From: Williamsia sp.
GTDB lineage: Bacteria > Actinomycetota > Actinomycetes > Mycobacteriales > Mycobacteriaceae
Direction: 5' to 3'
Length of the DNA: 64,000 nucleotides
NCBI RefSeq assembly: GCF_016462415.1
Contig: NZ_JAEMTF010000010.1
Span: forward strand, 1 to 64,000
Part shown: positions 51,352-60,157 of the stretch, in pieces
Position numbering within the stretch: position 1 is the first letter of the stretch
Layout: every line of letters starts with the position of its first letter
Notes under the pieces: generated by a model
What the model saw: only the letters and a program-made list of their open reading frames with translations
Told to the model about the DNA's origin: nothing
The model's database searches: none
Program-made: the position numbers and the translations under genes

Positions 51352-52086
51352 TCAGACGCGTACGCCGCTCCCGGCAGCCACGCGATAGCGCTCACAGATG
51401 ATCGCGACGAGTCCGGGATGCGGCCCGATCGGCCCGGCCACCGCGGCGTGGGGCGCCATCACGTCCAGCGCGCTCTCCACCCGATCGGTGAGCGTGCCCG
51501 CGGACAGGAAGTACGGGCTGAGCACGATGCGTCGCGCACCGTCGGCGGTCAACGCGTCGATCGCGGAACGCAGGTGCACCCCGTCGGTGCCCAGGCGCGT
51601 CGCGAACAGCGGGCGCACAGCGGTGCCGCCGAGCCTGTGCGAGAGACGTCGCGCGACGGCATCCAGCTCGCCGTCGGACGCCGGGTCGCGACTGCCGACC
51701 GCGCAGACGATCACCCCGTCGTCGTCGCGGGTTCCGATGTGCGCGAGACGATCTGCCAGAGCATCGATCAGTCGACCGTCGCCCCCGAGCGTCGCCGTCT
51801 GGGTGACCGCCGTGTCCGGGCGATCGGCGCGAAACGCGTCGATGATCGCCGGGAGGTCGACCGTCGCGTGGAACGCGGTGGAGAACAGCAACGGGACCAC
51901 CACGACGTGCGAGCCGACCGCATCCGACAACGCGTCGCCCACGGTGGGCTCGTTGAGGTCGAGGTAGGCGAGTTGAACCGGAACGCCGGGCAACGCCGTG
52001 TCGACGGCATCACGCACCCGCTCCGCGGTGACCGCGAAGCGGGGATCACGGCTGCCGTGCGCCGCGAGGACCAGCGTGGGGGTCAC
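51352..52086 (-). CDS. Sirohydrochlorin ferrochelatase-like protein (SirB/CbiX)
   Basis: 244 residues of two similar halves: LVLAAHGSRDPRFAVTAERV ... HVVVVPLLFSTAFHATVDLP and VIVCAVGSRDPASDGELDAVA ... RIVLSPYFLSAGTLTDRV. The active-site His (AAHGSRD) is kept in the first half and replaced by Gly-Ser context in the second. It should insert iron into sirohydrochlorin to make siroheme for the SirA sulfite reductase two genes upstream. Counterpart of Rv2393. GTG in a GTGA overlap with cysN. Confidence 0.9.
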   Translation of the reverse strand: MTPTLVLAAHGSRDPRFAVTAERVRDAVDTALPGVPVQLAYLDLNEPTVGDALSDAVGSHVVVVPLLFSTAFHATVDLPAIIDAFRADRPDTAVTQTATLGGDGRLIDALADRLAHIGTRDDDGVIVCAVGSRDPASDGELDAVARRLSHRLGGTAVRPLFATRLGTDGVHLRSAIDALTADGARRIVLSPYFLSAGTLTDRVESALDVMAPHAAVAGPIGPHPGLVAIICERYRVAAGSGVRV

Positions 52087-53378
52087 ACCAGTTCGGACAG
52101 GTGCAGCGGTGCGAGCGCGTCGCCGACGAGACCGGCGCCGAGGGTGTTGCCGCCCTGAGGGTCGATGAGCAGGAAGCTGCCGGACTCGCGGCTGACCAGG
52201 TAGTCGTCCGCGCTGATCGGCTGCGCGGTCTGGACCGAGATCCGACCGATCTGGTTGAGCTCCAACCGATCCGGTGCGTCTCGCAGAGAGAGTTCCTGCT
52301 CGTCGAACAGCGTGTCGACGCCACCGACGATGGCGGGCGTGGTGAACGCGCCGTGCTTGAGCAGGAGTCGCGCGCCGGGCAGCAGTGGCTTGTCGCCGAG
52401 CCAGCACACGGTCGCGGTGAAGCTCGAGATCGGCTCCGGCGCATCGTGGGCCGCGGCGATGACGTCGCCCCGCGAGATGTCGATGTCGTCGGCGAGCAGC
52501 ACGGTCACGCTACGGCCGGTGTGTGCGGACTCGAGCGAGCCGTCGGCGGTGTCGATGCCCGCGACCGTCGTGCGGATCCCGGACGGGAGCACCACGACGT
52601 CGTCACCGACCTCGACACGACCGGCGGCGACCTGCCCCGCGTAGCCGCGGTAGTCCGGGTACTCGGCGGTGCGCGGACGGATCACGTACTGCACCGGGAA
52701 GCGGAACCCGACGGGCGCGCGATCAGCGACGTTGGGGGCCGTCTCCAGGTGCTCGATGAGCGTGGGACCGTCGTAGAACCCGGTGAGCTCCGAGCGGGTC
52801 GCCACGTTGTCACCGCGCAGCGCCGAGACGGGGATGGCCTGCACCTGCTCGTCGGACCAGCCCAGCGTCCGGGTCAGGTCGGCGAAGGTGGCGCTGATGT
52901 CGGCGAACACCGTCTCGGCGTCGTCGACGAGGTCGATCTTGTTGACCGCCAACACCAGTTGCGGCACACCCAGCAGGGCCATCACCGCGGCGTGCCGACG
53001 GGTCTGGGCGACCACGCCGGTGCGTGCGTCGACGAGCAGGATGACCAGCGACGCCGTCGACGCGCCGGAGACCGTGTTGCGGGTGTACTGGACGTGGCCG
53101 GGGGTGTCGGCGAGGACGAACGACCGGCGCGGGGTCGCGAAGTACCGGTAGGCGACGTCGATGGTGATCCCCTGCTCGCGCTCGGCGCGCAGGCCGTCGA
53201 CGAGCAGCGACAGATCAGGGGTGTCGAGTCCCTTGTCCACCGAGGCGCGGGTGACCGCGTCGATCTGGTCGGCGAGAACGGATTTGGTGTCGAACAACAG
53301 TCGTCCGACCAGGGTCGACTTGCCGTCGTCGACGCTGCCCGCGGTGGCGATGCGGAGAAGGTCGGGTCCTGCGGTCAT
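52083..53378 (-). CDS. cysN: Sulfate adenylyltransferase subunit 1 (GTPase), without APS kinase domain
   Basis: 431 residues. G1 GSVDDGKSTLVGRLLFD, G3 DTPGHVQYTRN, G4 NKIDLVDDAE, followed by two beta-barrel domains. With CysD it makes APS from sulfate and ATP, driven by GTP hydrolysis. The C-terminal CysC (APS kinase) domain found fused in M. tuberculosis CysNC is absent; reduction proceeds from APS directly by CysH. 52 bases after cysD. Confidence 0.96.
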   Translation of the reverse strand: MTAGPDLLRIATAGSVDDGKSTLVGRLLFDTKSVLADQIDAVTRASVDKGLDTPDLSLLVDGLRAEREQGITIDVAYRYFATPRRSFVLADTPGHVQYTRNTVSGASTASLVILLVDARTGVVAQTRRHAAVMALLGVPQLVLAVNKIDLVDDAETVFADISATFADLTRTLGWSDEQVQAIPVSALRGDNVATRSELTGFYDGPTLIEHLETAPNVADRAPVGFRFPVQYVIRPRTAEYPDYRGYAGQVAAGRVEVGDDVVVLPSGIRTTVAGIDTADGSLESAHTGRSVTVLLADDIDISRGDVIAAAHDAPEPISSFTATVCWLGDKPLLPGARLLLKHGAFTTPAIVGGVDTLFDEQELSLRDAPDRLELNQIGRISVQTAQPISADDYLVSRESGSFLLIDPQGGNTLGAGLVGDALAPLHLSELV

Positions 53379-53430
53379 CGGTTGCGTCCGTTCATCTCAC
53401 CAGTGGCGTTCATCGGGGTGCGGGCGCTCA

Positions 53431-54384
53431 TCAGAAGTACCCCTCGCGCTTGCGGTCCTCCATCGCCGCCTCCGACACCCGGTCGTCGCCGCGGGTGGCG
53501 CCGCGCTCGGTCAGACGCGACGCGGCGACCTCGGCGAGGACCGCGTCGTTGTCGGCGGCGTCGGACAGGACCGCGCCGGTCGTCGAACCGTCGCCGACGG
53601 TGCGGTACCGCACCGAGAGTCGTTGCACCTGCTCGCCGTCGCGGGGCCCGCCCCACGGTCCGGGCGTCATCCACATGCCGTCGCGCTCGTAGACGTCACG
53701 CTGATGCGCGTAGTAGATCGCGGGCAGCAGGACCTGCTCGCGGGCGATGTACCGCCACACGTCGAGCTCGGTCCAGTTCGAGAGCGGGAACACGCGGACG
53801 TGCTCGCCCGGGGCGTGGCGACCGTTGTACAGGTTCCACAGCTCGGGACGCTGACGCTTGGGGTCCCACTGCCCGAAGGCGTTGCGCAGCGAGAAGATCC
53901 GCTCCTTGGCGCGGGAGCGCTCCTCGTCGCGACGTCCGCCGCCGAAGACCGCGTCGAAGCGGTTCGCGGTGATCGCGTCGAGCAGGGGAACGGTCTGCAA
54001 CGGGTTGCGGACACCGTCGGGTCGCTCCGTCAGCCGACCATCGGCGAGATAGTCCTCGACACTCGCGACGTGCAGGCGCAGGTTGTGCCGCGCGACCACC
54101 TCGTCGCGGAACGCCAACACCTCGGGCAGGTTGTGCCCGGTGTCGACGTGCAGGAGCGAGAACGGGATCGGTGCGGGCCAGAACGCCTTGATCGCCACGT
54201 GCAGCAGGACCGTGGAGTCCTTGCCGCCGGAGAACAGGATGACCGGACGCTCGAACTCGCCTGCCACCTCACGGAAGATGTGGATGGCCTCGGACTCCAG
54301 GGCGTCGAGAGTGCTGTACTCCGACTTGTCGCTCACCCCCGCGGGGGGCGTGGTCCCGACGGCGTTCGACTGTTCGATGGTCAT
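53431..54384 (-). CDS. cysD: Sulfate adenylyltransferase subunit 2
   Basis: 317 residues. PP-loop ATP pyrophosphatase motif ILFSGGKDSTVLLHVA; HVDTGHNLPEVLAFRDE, FGGGRRDEERSRAKERIFS and LSNWTELDVWRYI are classic CysD blocks. The ATG at 54384 overlaps the cysH stop (ATGA); the 432-residue ORF-track form is an extension through cysH. Confidence 0.97.
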   Translation of the reverse strand: MTIEQSNAVGTTPPAGVSDKSEYSTLDALESEAIHIFREVAGEFERPVILFSGGKDSTVLLHVAIKAFWPAPIPFSLLHVDTGHNLPEVLAFRDEVVARHNLRLHVASVEDYLADGRLTERPDGVRNPLQTVPLLDAITANRFDAVFGGGRRDEERSRAKERIFSLRNAFGQWDPKRQRPELWNLYNGRHAPGEHVRVFPLSNWTELDVWRYIAREQVLLPAIYYAHQRDVYERDGMWMTPGPWGGPRDGEQVQRLSVRYRTVGDGSTTGAVLSDAADNDAVLAEVAASRLTERGATRGDDRVSEAAMEDRKREGYF

Positions 54385-55112
54385 GAGGCGTGCAACCCGC
54401 ATTCTGTCTTGGAGCGTCCGGCCCAACGGCCACTGCGCGGATCGGCACCCGGTGCCGGCTTCACGGTGCAGGGTTCGCACCCGATGGACGGATATCCCTC
54501 GTCGACGAGGGGGTTGACCAGGACGCCACGACGGTCGATGTAGTCCTGCATCTGCTCGTCGGTCCAGGCGGCGATCGGGTTGATCTTCACCAGACCGAAG
54601 CCCTCGTCGAACGAGATCAGCGGCGCGTTCGCGCGGGTGGGGGACTCGACGCGGCGGATGCCGGTGACCCAGGCCGAGAAGCGGCTCAGCTCGCGCTGCA
54701 GCGGGACCACCTTGCGCAGGCGGCAGCACTCGGCGGGGTTCGACGCGAACAGGTTGCGCCCCAACAGCTGATCCTGTTCACCGACGGTCTGCTCGGGCGT
54801 CACGTTGACGATCTCGACGCCGTAGACCTGCTCGACCGCGTCGCGTGTCCCGAGGGTCTCGGCGAAGTGGTAGCCGGTGTCGAGGAACAGGACCTTCAGT
54901 TTCTCGTTGTCGATCAGCGCCGGGTCGATCGTGTCGACGGCGAGGTCGACGAGGGCCGCGTCCTGCATGTTCGACGCGACGACGAAGTCGGTGCCGAAGT
55001 TCTCCGCGGTCCACGCGAGCAGCTGCTGTGGCGTCGCGTCCGGGCCGAGATCACGGTTGCCCGCGTCGACCAGTTCCCGTAGCTGCGCTTCCACGCGCAC
55101 TGCCGTACTCAC
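54381..55112 (-). CDS. cysH: APS (adenylylsulfate) reductase
   Basis: 243 residues. Reduces APS to sulfite with thioredoxin. The four [4Fe-4S] cysteines that mark APS (not PAPS) reductase are present as CC in AECCRLRKVVP and CxxC in GCEPCTV; the catalytic Cys is in the C-terminal ECGLH. Start is the GTG overlapping the sirA stop (GTGA). Confidence 0.97.
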   Translation of the reverse strand: MSTAVRVEAQLRELVDAGNRDLGPDATPQQLLAWTAENFGTDFVVASNMQDAALVDLAVDTIDPALIDNEKLKVLFLDTGYHFAETLGTRDAVEQVYGVEIVNVTPEQTVGEQDQLLGRNLFASNPAECCRLRKVVPLQRELSRFSAWVTGIRRVESPTRANAPLISFDEGFGLVKINPIAAWTDEQMQDYIDRRGVLVNPLVDEGYPSIGCEPCTVKPAPGADPRSGRWAGRSKTECGLHAS

Positions 55113-56845
55113 CGAAGATCCTCCTCCTGTGCGCGAAGCGTCCACTGTGCGAATCGCTCGCCCTCGTCCCGATGCTTGACGAAATTACGGACGACCCGAT
55201 CGATGTAGTCGCCGAGTTCCTCGGTACCGACCTTGTGTTGACGGAGCTTACGACCGAATGCGGCATCCTGACCCAGGGTTCCGCCGAGATGCACCTGGAA
55301 TCCCTCGACGTGGTTGCCGTTCTCGTCCTCGATCAGCTGTCCCTTGAAGCCGATGTCGGCGATCTGTGCGCGAGCGCACGAGTTGGGGCAGCCGTTGATG
55401 TTGATGGTGATGGGCACGTCGAGCTGAGCGTTGATGTCGGCCAGACGCTCCTCGAGCTCGGGCACCAAACGCTGTGAGCGCTTGCGGGTCTCGGTGAACG
55501 AGAGCTTGCAGAACTCGATGCCCGAGCAGGCGATCAGGTTGCGCCGCCACCGCGACGGGCGACCGTCGAGACCGTGCGGCGCCAGCTCGGCGATCAAGGT
55601 GTCGATCTTGTCGTCGGCGACGTCGAGGATGACCAGCTTCTGGTACGGGGTGAACCGGATGCGATCGGACCCGGCACGCTCCGCCGCGGCGGCAACCGCG
55701 GTCAGAGCGGTCCCGGAGACGCGGCCGGCGATGGCGGCGAAGCCGACCGAGTTGAGTCCGTTCTTCAACCGCTGCACGCCCACGTGATCACGCGGTTCGG
55801 TGAGCGGGGTGGGCGCGGGACCGTCGATGAACTTCCGGCCCAGGTACTCGTCCTCGAGGACCTGACGGAACTTCTCCATGCCCCAGTCCTTGAGCAGGAA
55901 CTTCAGCCGCGCCTTGGCGCGCAGACGCCGGTAGCCGTAATCGCGGAACAGCGTGCAGACGGCCTCCCAGACGTCGGGGACCTCGTCGAGCGGGATCCAC
56001 GCGCCGACGCGTTGGGCCAGCATCGGGTTCGTCGACAGGCCACCGCCGACCCACAGGTCCAGTCCGGGGCCGTGCTCGGGGTGTTCGACGCCGATGAACG
56101 CGATGTCATTGACCTCGTGGGCGACGTCCTGGAGTCCGGAGATCGCCGTCTTGAACTTGCGGGGCAGGTTGGACAGCGACGGGTCGCCGACGTACCGGCG
56201 CACGATCTCGTCGATCGCGGGCGTCGGGTCGAGGACCTCGTCGATCGCCTCGCCGGCCAGCGGGGAGCCCAGCACGACGCGGGGGCAGTCACCGCAGGCC
56301 TCGGTGGTCTTGAGTCCGACCCCTTCGAGCCGCTCCCAGATGGTGGGAACGTCCTCGATGCGGATCCAGTGGTACTGCACGTTCTCGCGGTCGGACAGAT
56401 CGGCGGTGTCGCGGGCGAACTCGGTGGAGATCTCGCCGATCGTGCGCAGCTGCTGCGCGGTCAACGCGCCCTTGTCGCAGCGGACACGCATCATGAAGTG
56501 GCTGTCCTCGAGCAGGTCGAGGTTCTCGTCGCCGGTCCACGTGCCGTCGTAGCCCTGTGCGCGCTGGGTGTAGAGCCCCCACCACCGCATCCGGCCACGC
56601 AGATCCTGCTTGTCGATCGAGTCGAAACCGCGCTTGGAGTAGATGTTCTCGATCCGCGCGCGGACGTTGAGCGGGTTGTCGTCCTTCTTCGCCTGCTCGT
56701 TGGGGTTCAGCGGCTCGCGGTAACCGAGCTTCCACTGCCCCTCCGCGCGGCGCTTGGCGGGCCGTGGGCGGCGAGCGGGGCGGGTCGTCGCCTCCGCGGG
56801 CGGTGCCCCCGTGTCGAGTGCCTCCGTGTCGGGCGTCGAGGTCAT
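55109..56845 (-). CDS. sirA: Ferredoxin-dependent assimilatory sulfite reductase (SirA/NirA type)
   Basis: 578 residues. Six-electron reduction of sulfite to sulfide using siroheme and a [4Fe-4S] cluster. Cluster ligands are CSGIEFC and NGCPNSC. The Tyr in LYTQRAQGYDG and Cys in TTEACGDCPR are those cross-linked in M. tuberculosis SirA/NirA. A 60-residue Ala/Thr/Arg-rich N-terminus precedes the core. ATG 56845 has AGGAG upstream; the longer ORF start lies in the leader. First structural gene of the assimilation operon, behind a leader peptide and attenuator. Confidence 0.97.
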   Translation of the reverse strand: MTSTPDTEALDTGAPPAEATTRPARRPRPAKRRAEGQWKLGYREPLNPNEQAKKDDNPLNVRARIENIYSKRGFDSIDKQDLRGRMRWWGLYTQRAQGYDGTWTGDENLDLLEDSHFMMRVRCDKGALTAQQLRTIGEISTEFARDTADLSDRENVQYHWIRIEDVPTIWERLEGVGLKTTEACGDCPRVVLGSPLAGEAIDEVLDPTPAIDEIVRRYVGDPSLSNLPRKFKTAISGLQDVAHEVNDIAFIGVEHPEHGPGLDLWVGGGLSTNPMLAQRVGAWIPLDEVPDVWEAVCTLFRDYGYRRLRAKARLKFLLKDWGMEKFRQVLEDEYLGRKFIDGPAPTPLTEPRDHVGVQRLKNGLNSVGFAAIAGRVSGTALTAVAAAAERAGSDRIRFTPYQKLVILDVADDKIDTLIAELAPHGLDGRPSRWRRNLIACSGIEFCKLSFTETRKRSQRLVPELEERLADINAQLDVPITININGCPNSCARAQIADIGFKGQLIEDENGNHVEGFQVHLGGTLGQDAAFGRKLRQHKVGTEELGDYIDRVVRNFVKHRDEGERFAQWTLRAQEEDLR

Positions 56846-56975
56846 GGGTGGTGCTCCTACGGGCTGGTGCCGGTTCGCTTGGTGCGATCCGGTCGGGCGA
56901 GCCGGGGCTGGCGGCTCACGGTGCGATCGAGATGCGGGCACGAGACGACCGCGCAGGCAGCGCCGGAGGAGGTGG

Positions 56976-57014
56976 AAAAAGAGACTCTTCTGCTGCGGAG
57001 CGCGGTCAGAAGAG
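56976..57014 (-). terminator. Attenuator terminator in the sirA leader
   Basis: On the minus strand CTCTTCTG (57007-57014) pairs with CAGAAGAG (56985-56992), with GCG/CGC able to pair inside, and the run TCTCTTTTT (56976-56984) follows. This is a textbook intrinsic terminator. Its 5' arm is the last three codons of the leader peptide, so a ribosome stalled at the Cys codons would prevent it from forming. Confidence 0.78.
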
Positions 57015-57086
57015 ACAGAAAGCGCTGCAGACGCGCTTGAGGTCTATGTGGCGCCGTTCGGCAAGCCACACCCCGGGGAAAATCAC
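57006..57086 (-). CDS. Leaderless cysteine leader peptide upstream of sirA
   Basis: A 26-codon ORF starting GTG ATT TTC and ending TTC TGT CTC TTC TGA. The peptide ends ERRHIDLKRVCSAFCLF, with Cys codons at 20 and 24. The RRHxDLxRV..xxC pattern is that of actinobacterial putative leader peptides found before sulfur genes. A CACTAT box lies 7 bases before the GTG. The stop codon sits inside the 5' arm of the attenuator. Not listed in the ORF track. 161 bases separate it from the sirA start. Confidence 0.82.
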   Translation of the reverse strand: MIFPGVWLAERRHIDLKRVCSAFCLF

Positions 57087-57093
57087 GTCGCCC

Positions 57094-57099
57094 ATAGTG
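57094..57099 (-). promoter_or_regulatory. -10 box of the sirA operon leader transcript
   Basis: CACTAT on the minus strand, then 7 bases, then the leader GTG at 57086. Less canonical than TANNNT at its first base. Confidence 0.5.
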
Positions 57100-57252
57100 C
57101 CACGGCCTCCCTCACTGCGTCTACTTGCGATAACTTTGGATCATCGTGAGCGCAATCACGTTCTGACGATCCCGCGCCCGGTGTCGTACCCCTGACCAAC
57201 CGCGTGGTGGCGACGATCATTCCCCGGCGATATCCGCTCCCGGAGGCCCACG

Positions 57253-58455
57253 ATGGATGATCGGGGGATGACCGTCACGCAGCAGCAGCCTCTCGTGCTC
57301 CCGAGCTGCGACCCGACGACCCCGTTGGGGCTCTACGTCCACGTACCGTTCTGCGCGACCCGCTGCGGATACTGCGACTTCAACACCTACACCGCCGGTG
57401 AACTCGGAGCTGACTCCTCGCCCGAGCAGTGGCACGTCGCGCTGGACGTCGAGCTCGCGATCGCCGCAGACCGTCTGGCCCCGGTGCGGCCGGTGTCGAC
57501 GGTGTTCGTCGGTGGGGGCACCCCGTCGCTGCTCGGGGCCGACGGGCTCGCCGGCGTCCTCGACGTGGTCCGCAGGTACTTCGACCTCACCGCGGACGTG
57601 GAGATCACCACCGAGTCCAATCCGGAGTCCACGTCGCCGGAGTTCTTCGAGGGACTGCTGGCGGCGGGGTTCACGCGGGTGTCGTTGGGGATGCAGTCGG
57701 CCGCCCCGCACGTGCTCGCGACGCTCGACCGGACGCACACGCCCGGCCGGGCCGTCGCCGCTGCACAGGAGGCGACGGCCGCCGGGTTCGGCCACGTCAA
57801 CCTCGACCTCATCTACGGCACGCCGGGGGAGAGCGACGACGACCTGGCTCGGACCCTCGACGCCGTCCTCGCTGCGGGGGTCGACCACGTCTCGGCGTAC
57901 GCGTTGATCGTCGAGGACGGCACGGCACTGGCCCGTCGGGTCCGGCGCGGCGAACTCCCCGCGCCCGACGACGACGTCCTCGCCGACCGCTACGAGATGA
58001 TCGACGAACGGCTCACGGCCGCGGGACTGGACTGGTACGAGGTGTCGAACTGGGCGCGCGCCGGAGATCTGACCGCCCAGTGCCGACACAACCTCGCCTA
58101 CTGGGACAGCTCGGACTGGTGGGGTGCGGGCCCGGGCGCGCATTCCCACGTCGCCGGTGTGCGGTGGTCGAACGTGAAACACCCGGGGCGCTACGCGGTC
58201 TCGTTGCGCGACGGCGAACTACCGGTCGCGATGGTGGAGGAGTTGACGCCGGCCGATCAGCACACCGAACGGGTGATGCTCGGACTGCGGCGCAGCGTGG
58301 GATTGCCGCTGAGCGAACTGGATTCGGACGAGCGAGTCCAGGCCGTGGCCACCACCGACGCCGGACTCACCGTGCTGCGCGACGATCGGGTGGTTCTGTC
58401 CAACCGTGGGCGTCTGCTCGCTGACGGGGTGATTCGTCAGCTGCTGGTGGACTAG
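57253..58455 (+). CDS. hemW: Radical SAM heme chaperone HemW (HemN-like)
   Basis: 400 residues. Radical SAM cluster motif CATRCGYCDF at about residue 36, then VFVGGGTPSLLGADGL and the C-terminal HemN domain. Homologues bind heme and are heme chaperones rather than coproporphyrinogen oxidases. The extra cysteine typical of HemN oxidases after CxxxCxxC is Phe here, consistent with HemW. ATG 57253 has GGAGG 8 bases upstream. Its 3' end overlaps the convergent hypothetical gene by 89 bases. Confidence 0.93.
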   Translation: MDDRGMTVTQQQPLVLPSCDPTTPLGLYVHVPFCATRCGYCDFNTYTAGELGADSSPEQWHVALDVELAIAADRLAPVRPVSTVFVGGGTPSLLGADGLAGVLDVVRRYFDLTADVEITTESNPESTSPEFFEGLLAAGFTRVSLGMQSAAPHVLATLDRTHTPGRAVAAAQEATAAGFGHVNLDLIYGTPGESDDDLARTLDAVLAAGVDHVSAYALIVEDGTALARRVRRGELPAPDDDVLADRYEMIDERLTAAGLDWYEVSNWARAGDLTAQCRHNLAYWDSSDWWGAGPGAHSHVAGVRWSNVKHPGRYAVSLRDGELPVAMVEELTPADQHTERVMLGLRRSVGLPLSELDSDERVQAVATTDAGLTVLRDDRVVLSNRGRLLADGVIRQLLVD

Positions 58456-58810
58456 CCGGGATCGGCGCGGTCGTCACCGAGTCCGACGGGGCGGCCTCGA
58501 CGATCGACCCGGCCATCGCGTCGAGGTCGAGCAGACGGGCGTGGATGATGTGCCGGTTGCGCAGTGCCGAGCGGACCGCGCGGTGCAGACCGTCCTCGAG
58601 GTACATCTCGCCCTGCCAGCGCACGGCGTGGGCGAACAGGTCGCCGTAGAACGTGGAGTCCTCCGACAGCAGCTTGTCCAACGCCAGCGCCGTCGTGACC
58701 GTCGTGAGTTGGTCGAGCCGGAACTGACGGGGCGGGATCTGCGCCCAGTCGCGCATCGACAGACCGTGGTCGGGATAGGGCTTCCCGTTCCGGACACCTT
58801 TGAAGATCAC
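58367..58810 (-). CDS. Conserved hypothetical protein (Rv2375-like)
   Basis: 147 residues. The first about 95 are strongly conserved-looking: [34 protein letters not shown] and [51 protein letters not shown], closely matching my recollection of a mycobacterial hypothetical beside hemN and hrcA. The last about 50 residues are Pro/Ala/Arg rich and read antisense through the hemW 3' end, so they may be lineage-specific. GTG 58810 chosen for AGGGGGG upstream. Function unknown. Confidence 0.78.
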   Translation of the reverse strand: MIFKGVRNGKPYPDHGLSMRDWAQIPPRQFRLDQLTTVTTALALDKLLSEDSTFYGDLFAHAVRWQGEMYLEDGLHRAVRSALRNRHIIHARLLDLDAMAGSIVEAAPSDSVTTAPIPASPPAADESPRQRADAHGWTEPPDRRAAR

Positions 58811-59024
58811 TTGCCCCCCTGTTGGCTCAGACGGCGCCGGCGAAGATCCTCCGCGGCCGGGCTCGGTCCACCGTAGCCGCCCCACCGGGCCGCGCGGGGG
58901 TCTCGGCGGCCGCGGCCGCGGCCACGTCGGCGACGTCGGCGGTGTCGGCTACGTAAACTCGACGGACAGACCACAGATCCGGGCCGCGCGGGTCCGATGC
59001 CACGCCGGAGGAGGTGAACGCAAC

Positions 59025-60059
59025 GTGTCGAGTACCGACGAGAGGCGGTTCGAGGTCCTGCGCGCCATCGTCACCGATTACGTCGCCACCCAGGAGCCGA
59101 TCGGGTCGAAGGCGCTCGTCGACCGCCACCACCTCGGCGTGTCCAGTGCCACCATTCGCAACGACATGGCCGTCCTCGAGGCGGAGGGGTACATCGCGCA
59201 GCCGCACACCAGCTCCGGACGCGTGCCCACCGACAAGGGCTACCGACTGTTCGTCGACCGGATCTCCGAGGTCAAACCGCTGTCGTCGGTGGAGCGACGC
59301 GCAATCCTGAGCTTTCTCGACTCCGGTGTCGACCTGGACGACGTGCTGAGGCGGTCGGTGCGACTCCTGGCGCAGCTCACCCGTCAGGTCGCCGTCATCC
59401 AGTACCCGGTGCTGTCGTCGGCCACCGTTCGGCACCTCGAGATCGTCGCGCTCGCCCCGGCCCGGCTGCTCCTCGTGGTGATCACCGACACCGGTCGTGT
59501 CGAACAGCGGATGGTCGACGCCAGCCAGGAACTCGACGACGACGACATCATGCGGCTGCGCGACATGTTCTCCGCCGCGTTGCACGGCCAGCGGATGGAG
59601 ATCGCGTCGCACGCGGTCGCCGAGATCGCCAACGCGGCGCCCGACGACCTGCGCCAGGCGGTCATCCGCATCGCGACCGTGCTGGTCGAGACGCTCGTCG
59701 AACGCACCGACGACCGGCTCGTGCTCGGCGGCACGTCGAACCTCGCCCGGGCGGCGGCCGACTTCGCGCCCATCTCGGGTTCGATGGACTCCGTTCTCGA
59801 GGCCCTCGAGGAGCAGGTGGTCGTTCTCAAACTCCTCGCCGCGACCCAGCTCCCCGGCACCGTCACGGTCCAGATCGGTGAGGAGACCCGGACCGAGAAC
59901 CTGCGTGGCGCGGCCGTCGTGTCCACGGGGTACGGTGCCCCGGGCACTGTTTTCGGTGGTCTGGGCGTGTTGGGGCCCACTCGGATGGACTATCCGGGAA
60001 CCATCGCGTCGGTCGCAGCCGTTGCCAGATACGTCGGTGAGGTGCTCGCCGAACGCTGA
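59025..60059 (+). CDS. hrcA: Heat-inducible transcription repressor HrcA
   Basis: 344 residues. Winged-helix N-terminus ([23 protein letters not shown] then [19 protein letters not shown] and [20 protein letters not shown]) and a GAF-like effector domain. HrcA represses chaperone genes by binding CIRCE. GTG 59025 follows GGAGGAGG. dnaJ2 follows after 98 bases. No CIRCE inverted repeat is visible in the 5' region. Confidence 0.95.
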   Translation: MSSTDERRFEVLRAIVTDYVATQEPIGSKALVDRHHLGVSSATIRNDMAVLEAEGYIAQPHTSSGRVPTDKGYRLFVDRISEVKPLSSVERRAILSFLDSGVDLDDVLRRSVRLLAQLTRQVAVIQYPVLSSATVRHLEIVALAPARLLLVVITDTGRVEQRMVDASQELDDDDIMRLRDMFSAALHGQRMEIASHAVAEIANAAPDDLRQAVIRIATVLVETLVERTDDRLVLGGTSNLARAAADFAPISGSMDSVLEALEEQVVVLKLLAATQLPGTVTVQIGEETRTENLRGAAVVSTGYGAPGTVFGGLGVLGPTRMDYPGTIASVAAVARYVGEVLAER

Positions 60060-60157
60060 TCTGCGTTCGCGGCGCCTCGCGCCGACCCGGCACCCCCGGT
60101 CCCCGACGACCCGGTGCCCCCACCACATCTCGATCTAGTGAAGGACATTGCTGCGCA

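Noticed and set aside
58935-59024. CIRCE operator upstream of hrcA
   Set aside because: No TTAGCACTC-N9-GAGTGCTAA-like inverted repeat could be read here or before dnaJ.
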